Shown: positions 11,458 through 23,723 of the stretch, piece after piece
Layout of the letters: each line of letters opens with the position of its first letter
Position numbering within the stretch: the stretch's first letter is position 1
Assembly (NCBI GenBank): GCA_026182355.1
Contig: JAPFBL010000241.1
Coordinates: 183,501 to 247,500, forward strand
Source: Hermatobates lingyangjiaoensis
Taxonomy: Eukaryota; Arthropoda; Insecta; Hemiptera; Hermatobatidae
DNA: 64,000 bases
Direction of reading: 5' to 3'
Position numbers and translations under genes: made by a program
The notes under the pieces: generated by a model
Databases searched by the model: none
Seen by the model: only the letters and a program-made list of their open reading frames with translations
Told to the model about the DNA's origin: nothing

Positions 11458-11645
11458 TCCAGCCTGGATGGTCTCCGTTTTAAGTTTAGTAGATTAATAA
11501 AGCACGATTAATTCTTGCATGCATTTACTGTACAAGTAATATTATTCATATTACATGTACAGTATTGTTTATTTTTTCGAATTGCGCCTTTTCTGTTTAA
11601 AAAATATCCCGGCGTTTTGTGGGATGGAACGGATTATTTATTTTG
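11458..11645 (+). repeat. Local duplication, copy 1
   Basis: Matches 12797-12995: agcctggatggtctccgttt, then aagtaatattattcatatta and a gttataat-type AT tail. Function unknown. Confidence 0.75.
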
Positions 11646-12321
11646 ATATTAAGTTGTGAGGTTGAGGGGCGTGTTAGAAGTCATGTGCCTTGCCACGTGA
11701 TATTAAAAGCAATTTGGAGGTGTATTTTATACTTTGTGGTAACATATATAATCTGATATCAGTAGAAGTTTTCATGGTCTATTGAAATGGCATTACTTTG
11801 ATAGTAGTTGGTAGAGATTAGTAATAGCAGAGCGAAGAAAGATCAATTTAGGTCAAACCTGCCTAGACATCTAGAATTAATTATTAAGTTTACTCGAGTT
11901 GAGATTGACAGGCCCCCGCTATCAATACCTCTCTTTAATAGAGTCGCTTAATCGTAATGTTGCTTACGAGATCAATACACCGTCACTTGTAACTCAATCG
12001 AGTCTATTTAACTCAAAACAATATTCCTTTTCTTCTTTTTTACTTTACTATAAGTAAAGTAATAGTGATCGTGAAAAAAAATCGATCTCGAGATTTTGAC
12101 GCAATTGCATGCTTTTGAGGTCCCAAAAGTCATTTTGTGGTGTTTTTGCGATGATGTCTGTATGTAGGTGGGTGGGTGAGTATGTTAGCATTGCTTGTTA
12201 CTACGCTACGGTCCAGAAGAATCTTTAATGGATCAAGTTGTTCACTTATAGTAAAGTGGAGTGTAGGTCACTCCAGATTTTTTTTTCTTATACAGTAGAC
12301 CTCGTAGTACGAATCCCTTCT

Positions 12322-12626
12322 TGTTTAAACCTAGCGGGTGATAATGTCAGCCGTTTACCGGCTATTTATTTAATCGATGATTCTATAGATTCTACATTGG
12401 GAGTCCTATATTTTGCTTAACTCAAGTGCATTTTTGTAGTAGGGGTGTTTAATGAGTACCTGACAATATATAGGCTCGGGACCGACGGCTTAACATCCTC
12501 TCCGAGGGACGACGTACTTAGATTTATTCATCCCCTACGTGAATAAATCGAGGCCCAATTGGGGATCGAACCCCGGACTACCAGCCCAGAGACGAGTCTG
12601 TTAACCACTGAGCTAACTTGACCCCC
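12322..12626 (-). mobile_element. tRNA-derived SINE
   Basis: On the minus strand the head has a tRNA-like A box (agctcagtggttaac) and B box (ggggttcgatcccc), then the body ctcgatttattcacg and the tail gccggtaaacggctgac. About 305 bp. Confidence 0.85.
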
Positions 12627-12648
12627 TAAGCTAACAGTATGAGTTCCT

Positions 12649-12731
12649 ACGATTTGGAACTCTAATTCTAGATTATATATTTGTGTAATATATACTAGAA
12701 ACTTGAAATCAAATATAAATTTCAATACGAT
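12649..12731 (+). repeat. Duplicated 85-bp segment, copy 1
   Basis: Shared with 14584-14671: gtgtaatatatact, ttgaaatcaaata and cgatgacaccca in the same order. Together with the 11458/12797 pair it indicates local duplication across 11.4-14.7 kb. Confidence 0.75.
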
Positions 12732-12796
12732 GACACCCAGCAGAACTTGTTCCTCTACAATGTTGTCACAACTCTTAATTCTTCGTACAAGTCTTC

Positions 12797-12995
12797 CTCA
12801 TGCCTAGATGGTCTCCGTTTTAAGCTTACTAGATTAATAAAACATTATTATTTCTTACCTGCTTTTATTGTTCAAGTAATATTATTCATATTACATCTTG
12901 AGTATTGTTTATTTTTTTCGATTTTAAATCTTTTCTGTTTAAAAAATAAACTTAAGAACCGGAATTTTTTGGGGAAGTAACAGATTATTTATTTT
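12797..12995 (+). repeat. Local duplication, copy 2
   Basis: Partner of 11458-11645, about 80% similar by eye. Confidence 0.75.
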
Positions 12996-13164
12996 CATAT
13001 TAATATCAGTGCGACAATTTCTTCGTAACACTAGTAAATCGCAATACGAGCCCTGAATAGTCGTAGTGCCATGTTATGGTGTAGTTTGGTAATCCATGTC
13101 GTTTGGCAGACATTCACTGAACAAAACTGATATCTTTCCAATTGATTTTAATACATATTAGGGA

Positions 13165-13303
13165 GACAGGGAGTACCGCCCTGTCTTCCTGCGGGACTCT
13201 TCGCTCTTCACACCTCCTGATGACGACGATGGTCGAAATATCGATGTGAGTTATGTCTGTGTCTTTCTGTGTGTTTCCTTCGTGTTGAATTTATTTTATT
13301 TTT
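13165..13303 (+). repeat. Family D ribozyme-like half element
   Basis: Contains CTCCTGATGACGACGATGGT directly followed by CGAAATATCGATGTGAG. The CUGAUGA and GAAA boxes are intact, with a GAC/GUC hairpin and a CUC/GAG stem I. The terminal stem-loop of the 23721 copy is missing here. Confidence 0.7.
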
Positions 13304-15846
13304 AATACATATTTACATACAAAATGCATAAACTCTTGATAATAGAATTAATATGGATAATGTTTTTTATACCATTCTATGGTTACTTATACCACAAAAT
13401 AGTTTGACCTTAGAATAATACCTAAAATTTGATGATACATGGCTGCAATTTCCATTAGAACAGGGTTGCGTGGGTAAATTTTTGGGGTTACCGCAATAGT
13501 GTTTTTCCCAATCGTAATATGAATTAACCCCTCCCACACTTGGCAGTACTCTGATGGAAAAACCAATTTACTTATTGCATTCATAGATAATAAATAAACA
13601 AAAAACGATATTGAAAAAATGTTTATTTGTTAATAGCGATATTTCTCCGTTTCCGTAGTTTTAAAGATCTTGGAATTCTGGATACATTATTTTCTCCGCT
13701 TTCCCTCCCTTAGCTCATACACATCCGTAACACCTTCATTAACCCCCTCAAAATTTCTAATTTACCCCCCCGTTCCCCGACCATTTCATTAGAAGATCCT
13801 CATAATTTTGTAAGTTTAAATTTCCATATTTCCCTTGTTGGTGTGTTATTCGATTTTAATCGAAGTCAGAAGAATTGTAATTATTAATAACGGTATCCTT
13901 CCCTTAGTATGTCATTCCTTATTCATGATACTTTTCTTGGAAAGTTGAAATCCTTAAATTTAAAAACCAGTTAATTTTTTGCTCACAATATTCTAAACCA
14001 TTTTTGTTTTAATAGAATTATGTCGTTTGTACCAAAGATGTTATAAGAACATTATTCATTTCTTACATTGCTTTTATTGATTTGATTATTAATATCTTTC
14101 AAAGACTGTTACAGGTTTTAACTTATTAAGGGTTTTATGATCGGTTATTTTTATTCGCTGTTTCATGAAACTTTAATCGGTATTAATGCTAACTGTTTAT
14201 TTTTTATTATTGAATCGCAGATACTAATAAGCGTTATTCCTTCCAAGAATTCGCCTATTCTTCTAAACCAATCACCACTTTTATATTTTAAAAAAAAATT
14301 TTTTTATAATTAGTAAAATGTTTTAACCTCATTAATGGATTGGTCATTGCTTCTGATAATAATTTACTGCCAATAAAATAGACTGTATAACCTACTACTC
14401 AAAACTTAGTAATTATCGTTCTATAGTAAATACCTCTAACCACCTCTTTGACTCGATAAGTTTAATAAATATATTGTCTTGTGGCTTCAGCAATATAGGT
14501 TACTAGATTTATTGCAGCTTGAATTAACTACAACTCATTTAACACAATTTAAGTCTTTTCACGCAGGGCTGTCAGAAATTGTTTGGAACTCTAATCCTAG
14601 ATGATATACTTGTGTAATATATACTTGACACTTGAAATCAAATACATAAATTTCAAAACGATGACACCCAAATGAATTTCCCTCCCCCCTACAAGGTTGT
14701 CAGAACTCGTTGAAGGCTTAATATTCTAATACAGATTCCATTTATTTCATATGATATTGTAAAAACTTCCGAACAGACTCAAGGACCTCGCTTCTTCTTT
14801 GGGATCTACTGAAAGAGTTAAATATTGGTTTTAATGTATTTTTTTTTTCATTTAATTTTAACCCTTTCTCAGTCTAAGTTATTTTTGCATTCTAACACCA
14901 TATGTTTTATACCTATTAGGCTTAATTTTACTTCATGACAAACAATAAAGTTGTTTGTCATGAATACGTGCTTCATGTTCAGGTAGCGCCTGTGTTTATG
15001 TAACCTACTAGTTTTTTTTTATCTAGTCTATCTTAATTTGCAATGGTAACTACTACTCTCATTCTACGGTGTTGATTTTGTTTTTACTTTGAGCTTATTG
15101 TTCTTTTTGCTGTTAATTCAACTGGAAAATCCTTTTCATAATTTCTTCCTTGATTTTCTCGATTTCTTCCTGTTGAAGGATTATTACTTTTGTGTTAGCC
15201 CATTGACTATACCTGTTATGATGGATTACAGGTTGTTTCATTTCACTTAATCGTACGTGACTTGCAGTTAACATGAAAACTATTTTATTACTTCTGTCAG
15301 CAAGCTTTGAATGGAATCATTACGAAAAACTTGATAGAGAATTCTATTAAGTCCGAACAGATGTCACCTGTGAGATCATCATTCTTCCAGTCTTTAGTGT
15401 TGACAAATAACTATTCGAAATATCGAATATAGGTTGTTGTTTGTTTTATTTTTACATTCTATGTTATGTATGCTTGCAATACATAATTCATAGCGAATTT
15501 AGCGTGCCATATATTATGTATGATGTTGCATGCTATCGATCTATTATAGTAAATGTTGTTTTATACTAGGAATGTAATATAGATTATTAAACTAATACGT
15601 ATTTGGTAAAACAGTTTAAATTATTAGCAGACCGATATAATTTTTTTTTTTGATGACCCACTTTATCCAGAGCGTTAGAATTTGAGAACAGGATTCTGAT
15701 TTGTGTATGCAGATGTGTCTAGAACAATAAATGTTTAATGTCGTTGAATAGGAAAGAATATATGTTGTTTGGTTGGAACGAAGTATCATGATAGTCATTT
15801 CTGACTTGAGTTGATAGTTATATCTAGTCATAATGAACTACAGTCC
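13304..15846. other. Intronic, mostly unassigned
   Basis: AT-rich. Holds the second copy of the 85-bp duplicate at 14584-14671 and a perfect tcatgacaaacaa/ttgtttgtcatga hairpin at 14933-14961. No coding signal. Confidence 0.45.
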
Positions 15847-16204
15847 AGTGATTCTTAACCTGGGTTCGATGAGTCGGTCTCAGGGGTTTGGCGGAGTTTC
15901 CACCCAGGAGGTCAACACCAGAAGTCACACTGATTTGCACTTATGTAATTTTTTGTGAGTTCATGCATTGTGTTGGCTTTGTCCTTTGAACAAGGTGATA
16001 TTCATTTGTGCACCTGTAAAAAATAACATACACCTATGACATGAATTTGAAGAAAAAAACAATATTTTTCACTAAAGAAAAGGATTCGGTGAATGTAGTA
16101 TAAAACTTGTGGGGTTTAAAATAAAACACTTGTGTTTTATTTTATTATACAAGACTGATGCTTGTGGTGTAGTATAAAACACCTCCACAAGGTTAAGAAC
16201 TACT
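15847..16204. mobile_element. Small hAT-like non-autonomous DNA element
   Basis: Left end cagtgattcttaacctgggt and right end aaggttaagaactactg are inverted ends of the kind seen in hAT elements. No clean 8-bp duplication is visible, so the ends or flanks have decayed. It carries an internal hairpin of aaataaaaca near 16120-16145. Confidence 0.65.
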
Positions 16205-16705
16205 GTACTAGTGTATTTATCATAGTTAAGTCATAATTGTGTTTCAATGTAGTATTTATAGTTAAAAGATATGAACTAAGTGGAAAATATCGAGATGCTG
16301 AAAGAACAAACTTACAATTTATTGAAAAATACCACCTCTCCAGTAAAATTATTATTTTTTTTGTAAAAACCTTGTTTCTTGTGGTTAAAATGATGTTTTG
16401 GAGATATACCGAAGGCAGAGAAGATTAAATGCTGGGAAGAAGTGTTTTGAATATAACTTCATTTTATATGCAGGCAGTAAAAAGCTAGAGGCCTGGGCAT
16501 TTCAGTAAGAACTGGAAACACAACTCAAAAGCTTCCTGTCTCCCTACAGGTTAAATTTTAAATTGCTCGATTCAAGTATCTTTTGAGTTATAATTCTCCC
16601 ATACTTATTCTTTGTTTGTAATTTTATAATAAAAATAATTTTAATGTTTATATAGGTTTTCAATATGTCATTTAATGGCAGAGTATTAGTTATTCATAAT
16701 AAAAA

Positions 16706-16791
16706 TCAAAGTTTAAACCACAGTAAAAGTCTAATCATTTCATAATTTCAGAAACTTTTCTGATTTTGTTACTGTGGTTTAGACTTTGATA
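16706..16791. repeat. Hairpin with about 25-bp arms
   Basis: tcaaagtttaaaccacagta at the left and tactgtggtttagactttga at the right, with one mismatch. Confidence 0.85.
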
Positions 16792-17344
16792 TATAATTTA
16801 ATGTAGTATTCTGGCAAATGAAATGTGACTCTATGATCCTCAACTTTGGTTTTTGTGGACAAACCTACTGTCTGAATAAACGACTAATTTACCTTCTGAA
16901 TAGTGTACCGCAACCAAGGTCAGTTTATATTTGTATAGATTTACAGTATATCTGTAATTAAGAAGAGGCATTTGAAGATGATTAATGCTTCAATAATTCC
17001 TCTATTTATGCTAGAATTTTATAAAAATGTTTTATAGTGAGATCGAGGCGCTTAGTTGTAAAAGAGAAGTGGTTTTCCATATTCGAGCCTTGGGTCCCCT
17101 CAGCAATCGAGATCAACTGGTTATCACTTGACAGATTACAGTGACCTTGTGCCTGCACGCATTCTGCTATTAATATTTATCACGGCGCCTCCAGTATCTC
17201 TCGTAATGCCAATATATTCTTAAATCTTTTATATTTTTAAAAAGTATTTCAAGAAGGCATTCAGTTTCTTTAATCATTAGAAGAATGAAGAACTAATCAT
17301 TTGATAAATAAAATGGAAGATTAACTTTATGTTTGGGTGACTAA

Positions 17345-17662
17345 TGATATTATAGGTGTCGACTTGCCAGTAATGAAGACAAAAAACTGTCCACCCATCC
17401 AAATCTCCTTGTCCGGGAACTAAATCCAACTCCCAACCTTTCCTAATCCCACGGGCCTGAAAGCTTGTTATTTAAGTTAAAAATGACGACCAGATGACTT
17501 CAAAAGTCATGACAGACTGACTCCCATTCTTGACAATGTTTACTGACCCAACAAAAACAGCAGGATGAGAATCTAGCAGTAGTGGGCCTCTGGTCCGGAA
17601 CTGCTATTTACGACATGCACTTTTGTGCATGGTAATATTCGTTGGTCATTAGTAGGTGTCAC
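17345..17662 (+). mobile_element. Element of the (TTGGTCG)n-tailed family
   Basis: Shares the 3' block tgatcattg-like tail, gaatctagcagtagtg, tctggtccggaactgctatt and cgacatgcac with 40470-40700 and 55163-55581. The tail heptamer is nearly lost in this copy. Probably the 3' end of a non-LTR retrotransposon or a SINE; no coding sequence remains. Confidence 0.6.
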
Positions 17663-17749
17663 AAACTTTATATTGTTGACGGAAAGAGGATTTTATAGCC
17701 CTTAATCGTTGTATCAGGAACTTCTAGTTTATTTGTTAATTCTTGTATT

Positions 17750-18059
17750 GGCCCAGTGGCAACGAGCTCTCCTCTGAACTGGTAGATCCGGAGTTCAATA
17801 CCCACTCTGGCCCTCGAATTATTAATGCGGGAGGTGATTAAATCTGAGTAAACTGTCCCTCGGAGATGATGTTTAATTGTCGGTCCCGAGCCTGCACGCT
17901 GTCAGGTATTCGCTAAACCCACTGCCCTCATATATCGGGTTAAAAGAACCCGTTAATCGTCCTGACTTAGATGCAAAACCTTTAAATGATAACAAATTTA
18001 TCCAAAGTAGAATCAATCTTCTTTGTGTTGTATCACAAAGGGCTTATATTCGACTATAA
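17750..18059 (+). mobile_element. tRNA-derived SINE, diverged
   Basis: Head aacgagctctcctctgaact and B box ggagttcaatacc, body cctcgaattattaatgcgg, then a rearranged 3' part. Confidence 0.7.
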
Positions 18060-19200
18060 CATGATAAAGTAGAATAGTTTGATGTTTTTTAACGAAGAGT
18101 TCTTTGGATACGTCACGAAAAACGAATTGTTTCCTCACAAATGAGAAAAATGAGACACTTCTCGTGATGTAATGAAGGTGGACATTGAGGAGGTGGGGTT
18201 CTTCGACCTGCATCAATCAAGGCTATAAAACATGAGCCTGGTAGCCTATAAGACTAATGCTTACTTGATGTAGAGATTATCAAGAATCACAAAGTAAAAA
18301 TGAAAATGGGGGGGGGGGGGAAGAAACAAGAGTAACAGTTAATAGTGATATATAGGAAAGAATAAGTAAGTAAGGGAAAGAGTCAGAGATTACAAGAAAA
18401 GGTGTAGCGCAGTGCTCGGGGAACAGGTGTAAATTAGAAATTTTTTGTGGGTAATGAACATGCTGCGGACTACGGATGTAGTCAGTATTCATGTGCTAAG
18501 TGAGGGAAAGTTGTAGGAAAGAGTGCTTGGGGTTGTCTCGCGATCTTTAAAACTATTGAAACTGAGAAATATCGGTGTTAACACATTTGTCCAGTATACA
18601 TTTTTTTGTTTATTTATTATCCATGAATTCCATAAGTAAATTTGTTTGTCCACCAAAATACTTCAAAAAAATCATTTTATTACAAATTCTAATGGAGTAA
18701 CACCAAAAAAAGTTACCCAACCCTTGGTATAGGGAGAAGGAAGGAGACACACCAGACACTAAACCATACTGTGAAAGACCAAGCAAACATATGTCCGCCA
18801 TAAGCAGTCACAATTAGCATCATAGGCCTGAACAAATCATAGGCCTGATAAGCCAAAAAAGTAAGCGAGAAAAAATATTTTCTTTGGCAATGTATTTAAT
18901 GCTACAAGAACTACTATTTGTATTATGTAATGAATCTTTTGTTAATTATTAAAAACAATAAATTGATGTGGTGTGGTCTAAATGCCGCGGCCAAAGGTTT
19001 GTTCTATTTTTTTCTGAACGATCTGAGACTAATCTCGTTTTCATGATAGCTTATCATTGTATTACGGATCGATATTAGATCTGGATATTGAGCTTATCTT
19101 TGTCCTATGATGCTAGTCTTTTCATTTTCCTGTTTCTTTATAAAATTTCATTGATGCGCAGCAAACTTATTTTACTGTCCTACATTGAATTCATTTCGTT
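18060..19200. other. Intronic, no assignable feature
   Basis: AT-rich, with a G run at 18307-18320. No repeat or coding signal recognised. Confidence 0.4.
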
Positions 19201-19215
19201 TCGAAACTTATTATT

Positions 19216-19286
19216 AAAATGAAAGGGAAAACAAGTCAACATCTTTCAACCGTAACAAGCGGTCTTCGACAGAGTCAAACACCCAA

Positions 19287-19289
<3 letters not shown>
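19216..19289 (-). repeat. Family A single arm
   Basis: Minus strand carries the core with CTGTCGA in place of CTGACGA. Truncated into (TA)n on the right, with no second arm. Confidence 0.7.
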
Positions 19290-19325
<36 letters not shown>

Positions 19326-19354
19326 TATATATATATATTTATATATATTATATA

Positions 19355-19392
<38 letters not shown>
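19290..19392. repeat. (TA)n microsatellite
   Basis: About 100 bp of TA with short ATT/TTA interruptions. Confidence 0.95.
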
Positions 19393-19395
<3 letters not shown>

Positions 19396-19404
19396 TCCAT
19401 TGGA

Positions 19405-19530
19405 GTGGACGCATTTACGTCTCCGTTCCTTCATTCCTTCTCCTTTTTATTTTCTTCTTCTCTCCTGAAGACGGCAAGACGCCGAAATGATCGAAATTCG
19501 TGAGTGTTAGTCCTCTTTCTTGTGTTCTCT
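19405..19530 (+). repeat. Family I ribozyme-like half element
   Basis: Reads CTCTCCTGAAGACGGCAAGA then CGCCGAAATGATCGAAAT: a CUGAAGA box, GGC/GCC hairpin and GAAA. A perfect gcgtccattggagtggacgc hairpin opens the element at 19394. Confidence 0.6.
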
Positions 19531-19551
19531 AGCTGTAACTTTAATTATATA

Positions 19552-19722
19552 TATATTAGTATAAATAGGGAGCAAACCTTCTTTTATACAAATTGTGTTA
19601 AACTGAATGGCCTTAATCAAATTCACCAACTGAATCAAGATGATTTGAAATTATCAATAAAATACGAAAAAACTGCTCAGAAGGAAGGTATGTTTGATTA
19701 AGACAATTCAGTTTAACACAAT
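19552..19722 (-). pseudogene. PLE ORF N-terminal fragment, inverted partial copy attached
   Basis: Minus-strand translation gives IQFNTICIKEGLLPIYTNI and then enters (TA)n at 19552. This matches fragments at 26635, 42389 and 53195. In-frame TGA and TAA occur upstream. A short inverted copy of the same segment closes the element at 19690-19722. PLE proteins carry a reverse transcriptase and a GIY-YIG endonuclease; only the region before the polymerase core is present. Confidence 0.65.
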
Positions 19723-20754
19723 ATATATATATATTGTGACATGAATATTGAAAGCTTGTTTATTAGTGTAAGGTAAATATACATTCAGACCATGTAATTA
19801 AATTTCTTTCGTTCACTTGACCTGTCTACTTGAAATGTCATTGGCGAACCTGACATATAAGGAAAATAGCTAGGAGGCTAGAATCTATGAATAAACAGGT
19901 CGTGAATGCAGAAACTGCTATCATTTTCAATAATATATATATATATTATTTGCTGGTGAAAGAGAAGGACATTCTTAATGGAGTAATCAATGGGTTATAC
20001 AGTATCTGGACTCTTGGTCCAAATATTTCAGAAATTCAATTCATATTTGTTCTTGGAGATAAATTCTTTTGTTGGCTTGTATAGCTTTTTTTTTTTTTTT
20101 TTTAACATTTAAACAAATATTCACCTGACTTGATGGAGAAACAGCATTTATTTTAGCCGAATACTTTCCTTCTCCATACTGGGTTGATGTTTCTTTAATA
20201 TAGACAGCGGCATTTTCGTAATACGCCTATAACGTTTAATTCAAATTAAATTTGTATTCGGTTTAAATATGCGTCATTATCTCAATTGCTTATTTATATT
20301 CTGAGTATTGGATTAGTTTTTTTTTCCTTAGAATATTATTAGAATTTTTTTCAGAAGGTTTGATTTTTTCTCTTGCCAAGAGAGATATTGAATTACTTTG
20401 TGAAATTGTATTACAGGCCAATGTGAGGCGAGGTTTTTTATTGGACTATATTGAACGTCTTTTACACTTAATTTTCAAAATAACAGTATCATCAAAAACT
20501 TAAATTTATGGTAACATGTGGATCAAACTATTCTATTCTTTAATTAATCAACTTTAACAACAAATGTTTCCAATAAGAAAATTATTCTCAAATCAACCTA
20601 ATAAACATGAATAAACCTGTTATGTAAACATAAAGTATATTAAATAAAATATTATGGTATTCCAGTTTAACTTAGTTTAAACTACAAGTTTATTCATATG
20701 TTTATAAGTATACTATATATAGAAAAATCGGAATAAATAAACACATGATGCAAT

Positions 20755-20880
20755 CAATGAGGTTTAAACCACAAGGAAAAAAGGATCACAATGGAAATAA
20801 ATGCTCTGAGGCCTTTCAATGTATGTCATCAGAGAGCAAACAAAGTAAAAACTGAAAAGAACATAAGTGAATATTAACAT
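20755..20880 (-). repeat. Family G terminal repeat, half element
   Basis: Minus strand 20837-20803 reads GCTCT CTGATGA, a short hairpin, GAAA GGCC TC AGAGC: stem I GCUCU/AGAGC is perfect, with CUGAUGA and GAAA boxes and C at the cleavage position. Followed by (CA)n/(TA)n. Confidence 0.75.
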
Positions 20881-20881
20881 T

Positions 20882-20950
<69 letters not shown>
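20881..20950. repeat. (CA)n then (TA)n microsatellite
   Basis: About 12 CA units followed by TA units. Confidence 0.95.
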
Positions 20951-20953
<3 letters not shown>

Positions 20954-21180
20954 CACAAAGGAAAGAGAAAAACAGATAAAAACACATACAAAAAAGACTC
21001 ACAACGATATTTCGACATTTGTCGTCATCGGGCAGAAGTAATCTCTTTGAGTTAGGTTCAGCTACTCAAAGGGACTACTTCTGCCCGATGATGTCGAATG
21101 TCGAAATATCGTTTTGAGTCTTTTTTGTGTGTTTTATCTGTTTTTCTTTCGTTTGTGAACTAGTAGTCCTGTTGGACTGT
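20951..21180. repeat. Family B foldback
   Basis: Left arm antisense and right arm sense, meeting near 21050-21064 (ggttcagctactcaaaggga). Right arm: CTTCTGCCCGATGATGTCGA, ATGTCGAAATATCGTTTTGA. Ends with the class 2 terminal stem-loop GTCC-tgtt-GGAC at 21166-21177. Confidence 0.85.
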
Positions 21181-21221
21181 TTAAAGTTTTGATTTATATA
21201 CATATATATGGATTAATTTAG

Positions 21222-21446
21222 CACAATGAAACAAATTTGGGAACAATGCTCTAAGGCATTTCGTCAACACATGGTCAGAGAGCAAGTGGACTAAAAAAAA
21301 GTAAAAACTTGTTAACCTGGTTGATTGAAGCTTCCAGGTTAACAAGTATTTATTATTTTTTAGTCCACTTGCACTCTGACGATGTGTTGACGAAAGGCCT
21401 TAGAGCATTGTCCCCAAATTTGTTTCATTGTGGTAAATTAATCCAT
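21222..21446. repeat. Family G-like foldback
   Basis: Right arm: GCACT CTGACGA, hairpin, GAAA GGCC TT AGAGC. Left arm antisense has CTGACCA, one base off. Arms extend to aaacaaattt / aaatttgttt. Confidence 0.85.
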
Positions 21447-21486
21447 CTATTACATCAAGTGTTATTTTGATTATTATTCATATATA

Positions 21487-21762
21487 TATATTCAGGTAAC
21501 TCACCACAAATGAATGAAGATAGTTGCTCTGAGGCCTTTCGTTTTCACGTCGTCAGAGAACAAGTGAATCCAAGTATAATACTGTCAATGATGCCAATCT
21601 TAATCCAACTTTAAATCAAAATTCATAACCTGCCTACAACTTGGATTCATTTGCTCTCTGACGACGTGAAAACGAAAGGCCTCAGAGCAACTATCTTTTT
21701 TCATTTGTGGTGAGTTACCTGAATATTTATATCACGTGTTATTGTGACAATTTTGTATATAT
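21487..21762 (+). mobile_element. 5'-truncated PLE copy, family G
   Basis: An inverted terminal repeat (21487-21575) is followed by the last codons and stop of the GIY-YIG reading frame (actgtcaatgatgccaatct to attcataacc, same as 48974-49022) and the direct terminal repeat. Ribozyme-like core at 21653-21688: GCUCU, CUGACGA, C-GU-GAAA-AC hairpin, GAAA, GGCC, UC, AGAGC. Ends with the class 1 terminal hairpin atcacgtgttattgtgac. Confidence 0.85.
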
Positions 21763-21779
21763 ATATATATAATTAGTTG

Positions 21780-21895
21780 CGTTAGTAATCAATAGGAATA
21801 GAGTTCTTGCAGGTCAAAAACTAGTAGAGGTCAAACACCTCTACTAGTTTTTGACCTACAAAAAGTATTCGTATTGGTCATTTATGCAAGTAATC
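21780..21895. repeat. Hairpin, near-perfect arms
   Basis: Inner arms gcaggtcaaaaactagtaga and tctactagtttttgacctac pair around a short loop, with weaker pairing further out. Confidence 0.85.
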
Positions 21896-21954
21896 ATATA
21901 TCTTCCTCTGGACAACTTATCGAAACCATTATATATATACATATATTTATTGTA

Positions 21955-22092
21955 GTATAATATACTATAAGCATTCTGATTATAGTATGTAGTATTATAT
22001 AAGCAATTTGATTATGGTTTGTACTATACTATAAGCATTCTAATGATAGTATGTAGTATACTATAAGTATTCTGAGTGTGGTATAATCTATA
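21955..22092. repeat. Short tandem repeat of about 45 bp, three copies
   Basis: Each unit has tactataagcattct, then gatagtatgtagta or a close variant. Confidence 0.7.
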
Positions 22093-22099
22093 ATGAGAA

Positions 22100-23070
22100 A
22101 AATTCTTTGTTTATTATTTCAATGTGTTTTCTCATTGAAAAACAAAGTTAAAGATACTATAAGATGATTTGAAGGTAGATGTTGCGTAATGACTTTTCAA
22201 CTAGGTTGTTACCTAATTTTCACTATCAGAGGCTAAATATAGAAGTTAAGAAGAGGCTTTTAAGAGAAGAGGAAGCTTTAAGATCGATAATGTAGTAGCC
22301 TGCTTCAAAAATAATTCCCCTTGCCTGCTTTCGGCGAGGAATTCTTTATTTATGCTTCAATAGGATTAATTGCAATGGTATCAGACCCGCACTCCGCTTT
22401 CCTAATTATTCACTTATTATGAATGCTACGAGTATGTCTCCAGTACATCCCATTGCCCCATTCTCTTTTCACGGAAATCGCTTTCCATATTTGTCCTTTC
22501 TCTTTCCATTTATTTCTAACAATTCATTTTTTTTTTTACTTTACTTACATACTTTTTGTCACTTAATCCATTTACTTCTGAAAATAATTTTTTTTTTAAA
22601 TTTTCTTAATAATTTAAGCTGTTCTCTGCAAATATTTATTTTTTTTCTGCTTTGTTTTTCAAAAATAAAATACACAAATCTTGTTATCAAATTTGATAAA
22701 AGTGTGAGAGATTGATAGTACTAGTTCCCTTACCGATAGCTGATGGTTTCCATTCGAGATAGCTAGTATATGAGAATTTTCAGTATTTTAAAGTATACAT
22801 TTATTTATAAAATAGTTTTTAATATTAGAAGCTATAACCTGTAGTAGGTGCTTTTATTTTGTGGAGTGAAGTAATGCAACGGTATAAGAGTACAGGTAAA
22901 CATCAATAATCATGCTAATTAGTTCTATGTGATTAGATCTTAGGTCACAAATGTTTTGGGATTTCTACAGCTTAATGTAATCAAAAATTAAGAACCAAAA
23001 CCATAAATGAAAAAAAATGAAGATATGCTTTATTATTGGTGTAGGATTTTTTTTTTCAAATTGATAAATC
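22100..23070. other. Intronic, no assignable feature
   Basis: Low-complexity T-rich segments at 22520-22660. The 98-codon frame at 22419-22715 is Phe/Ser/Leu-rich and looks like chance. Confidence 0.4.
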
Positions 23071-23342
23071 AATCCCCTAGCGGGTGATAACGTTAGCCGT
23101 TTATCGGCTTTTTGTTTGATCGGTGAGTCTCGAATGGAAACAATGGATTCTACATTTAGTCCTAAATTTTGCCTAACTCAAGTGTATTTCAAGTAGGGAT
23201 TGTCGATCCCAACTTGTGTTCCTCTCCGAGGGACAGCGTACTCAGATTTATTCACCTCGAATAAATCGAGGGCCAGGTGGGGATTGTACTCCGGACCACT
23301 AGCCCAGAGGCGAGTACGTTAACGACTGAGCTAAATTGGCCC
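23071..23342 (-). mobile_element. tRNA-derived SINE
   Basis: Minus strand: gggccaatttagctcagtcg, ggtccggagtacaatcc, ctcgatttattcgag, terminal tcacccgctaggggattg. Confidence 0.8.
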
Positions 23343-23652
23343 TTGGTGTAGTTATAGTTGTGTTTATTTTTCTTTATTCCACCAGAAAAGACGTAAATTA
23401 TGCATTATCCCTCACGATGGTCCAAAAATACGTATAATCAAATTCAACTAAACGTGTTATATGGATGTTTGATTGTATTAAGTATTTTGTCATGTTCTTG
23501 CTGATCGGCAGACTGGCTTTTCCACCATATTTCGAATTCAGGTAGAACTTTTCCAGAGTTGCTAAAGAAAGAAAATTACAAAACTTGTAAAATAAACTAA
23601 TCTTCTGGTTAAATTTATCACTTACAATCCAATTTGTACACATGCTGTTCTC

Positions 23653-23656
<4 letters not shown>

Positions 23657-23720
<64 letters not shown>
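23657..23720. repeat. (TA)n microsatellite
   Basis: Pure TA, abutting a family D element on the right. Confidence 0.95.

Positions 23721-23723
<3 letters not shown>

Noticed and set aside
12528..12725. tRNA gene within 12322-12626 and similar loci
   Set aside because: A and B boxes are present but the region cannot fold as a functional tRNA and is followed by the shared SINE body.
16258..16347. Possible 90-nt exon, KRYELSGKYRDAERTNLQFI
   Set aside because: The sequence looks protein-like and has usable splice signals (tgtag before, gtaaaa after). The phase does not fit a direct join with exon 1 or exon 2, and it is only 30 codons. Not called without transcript evidence.
22419..22715. 98-codon frame as a gene
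   Set aside because: Phe/Leu/Ser-rich product of T-rich low-complexity sequence. No splice fit, no similarity recognised.
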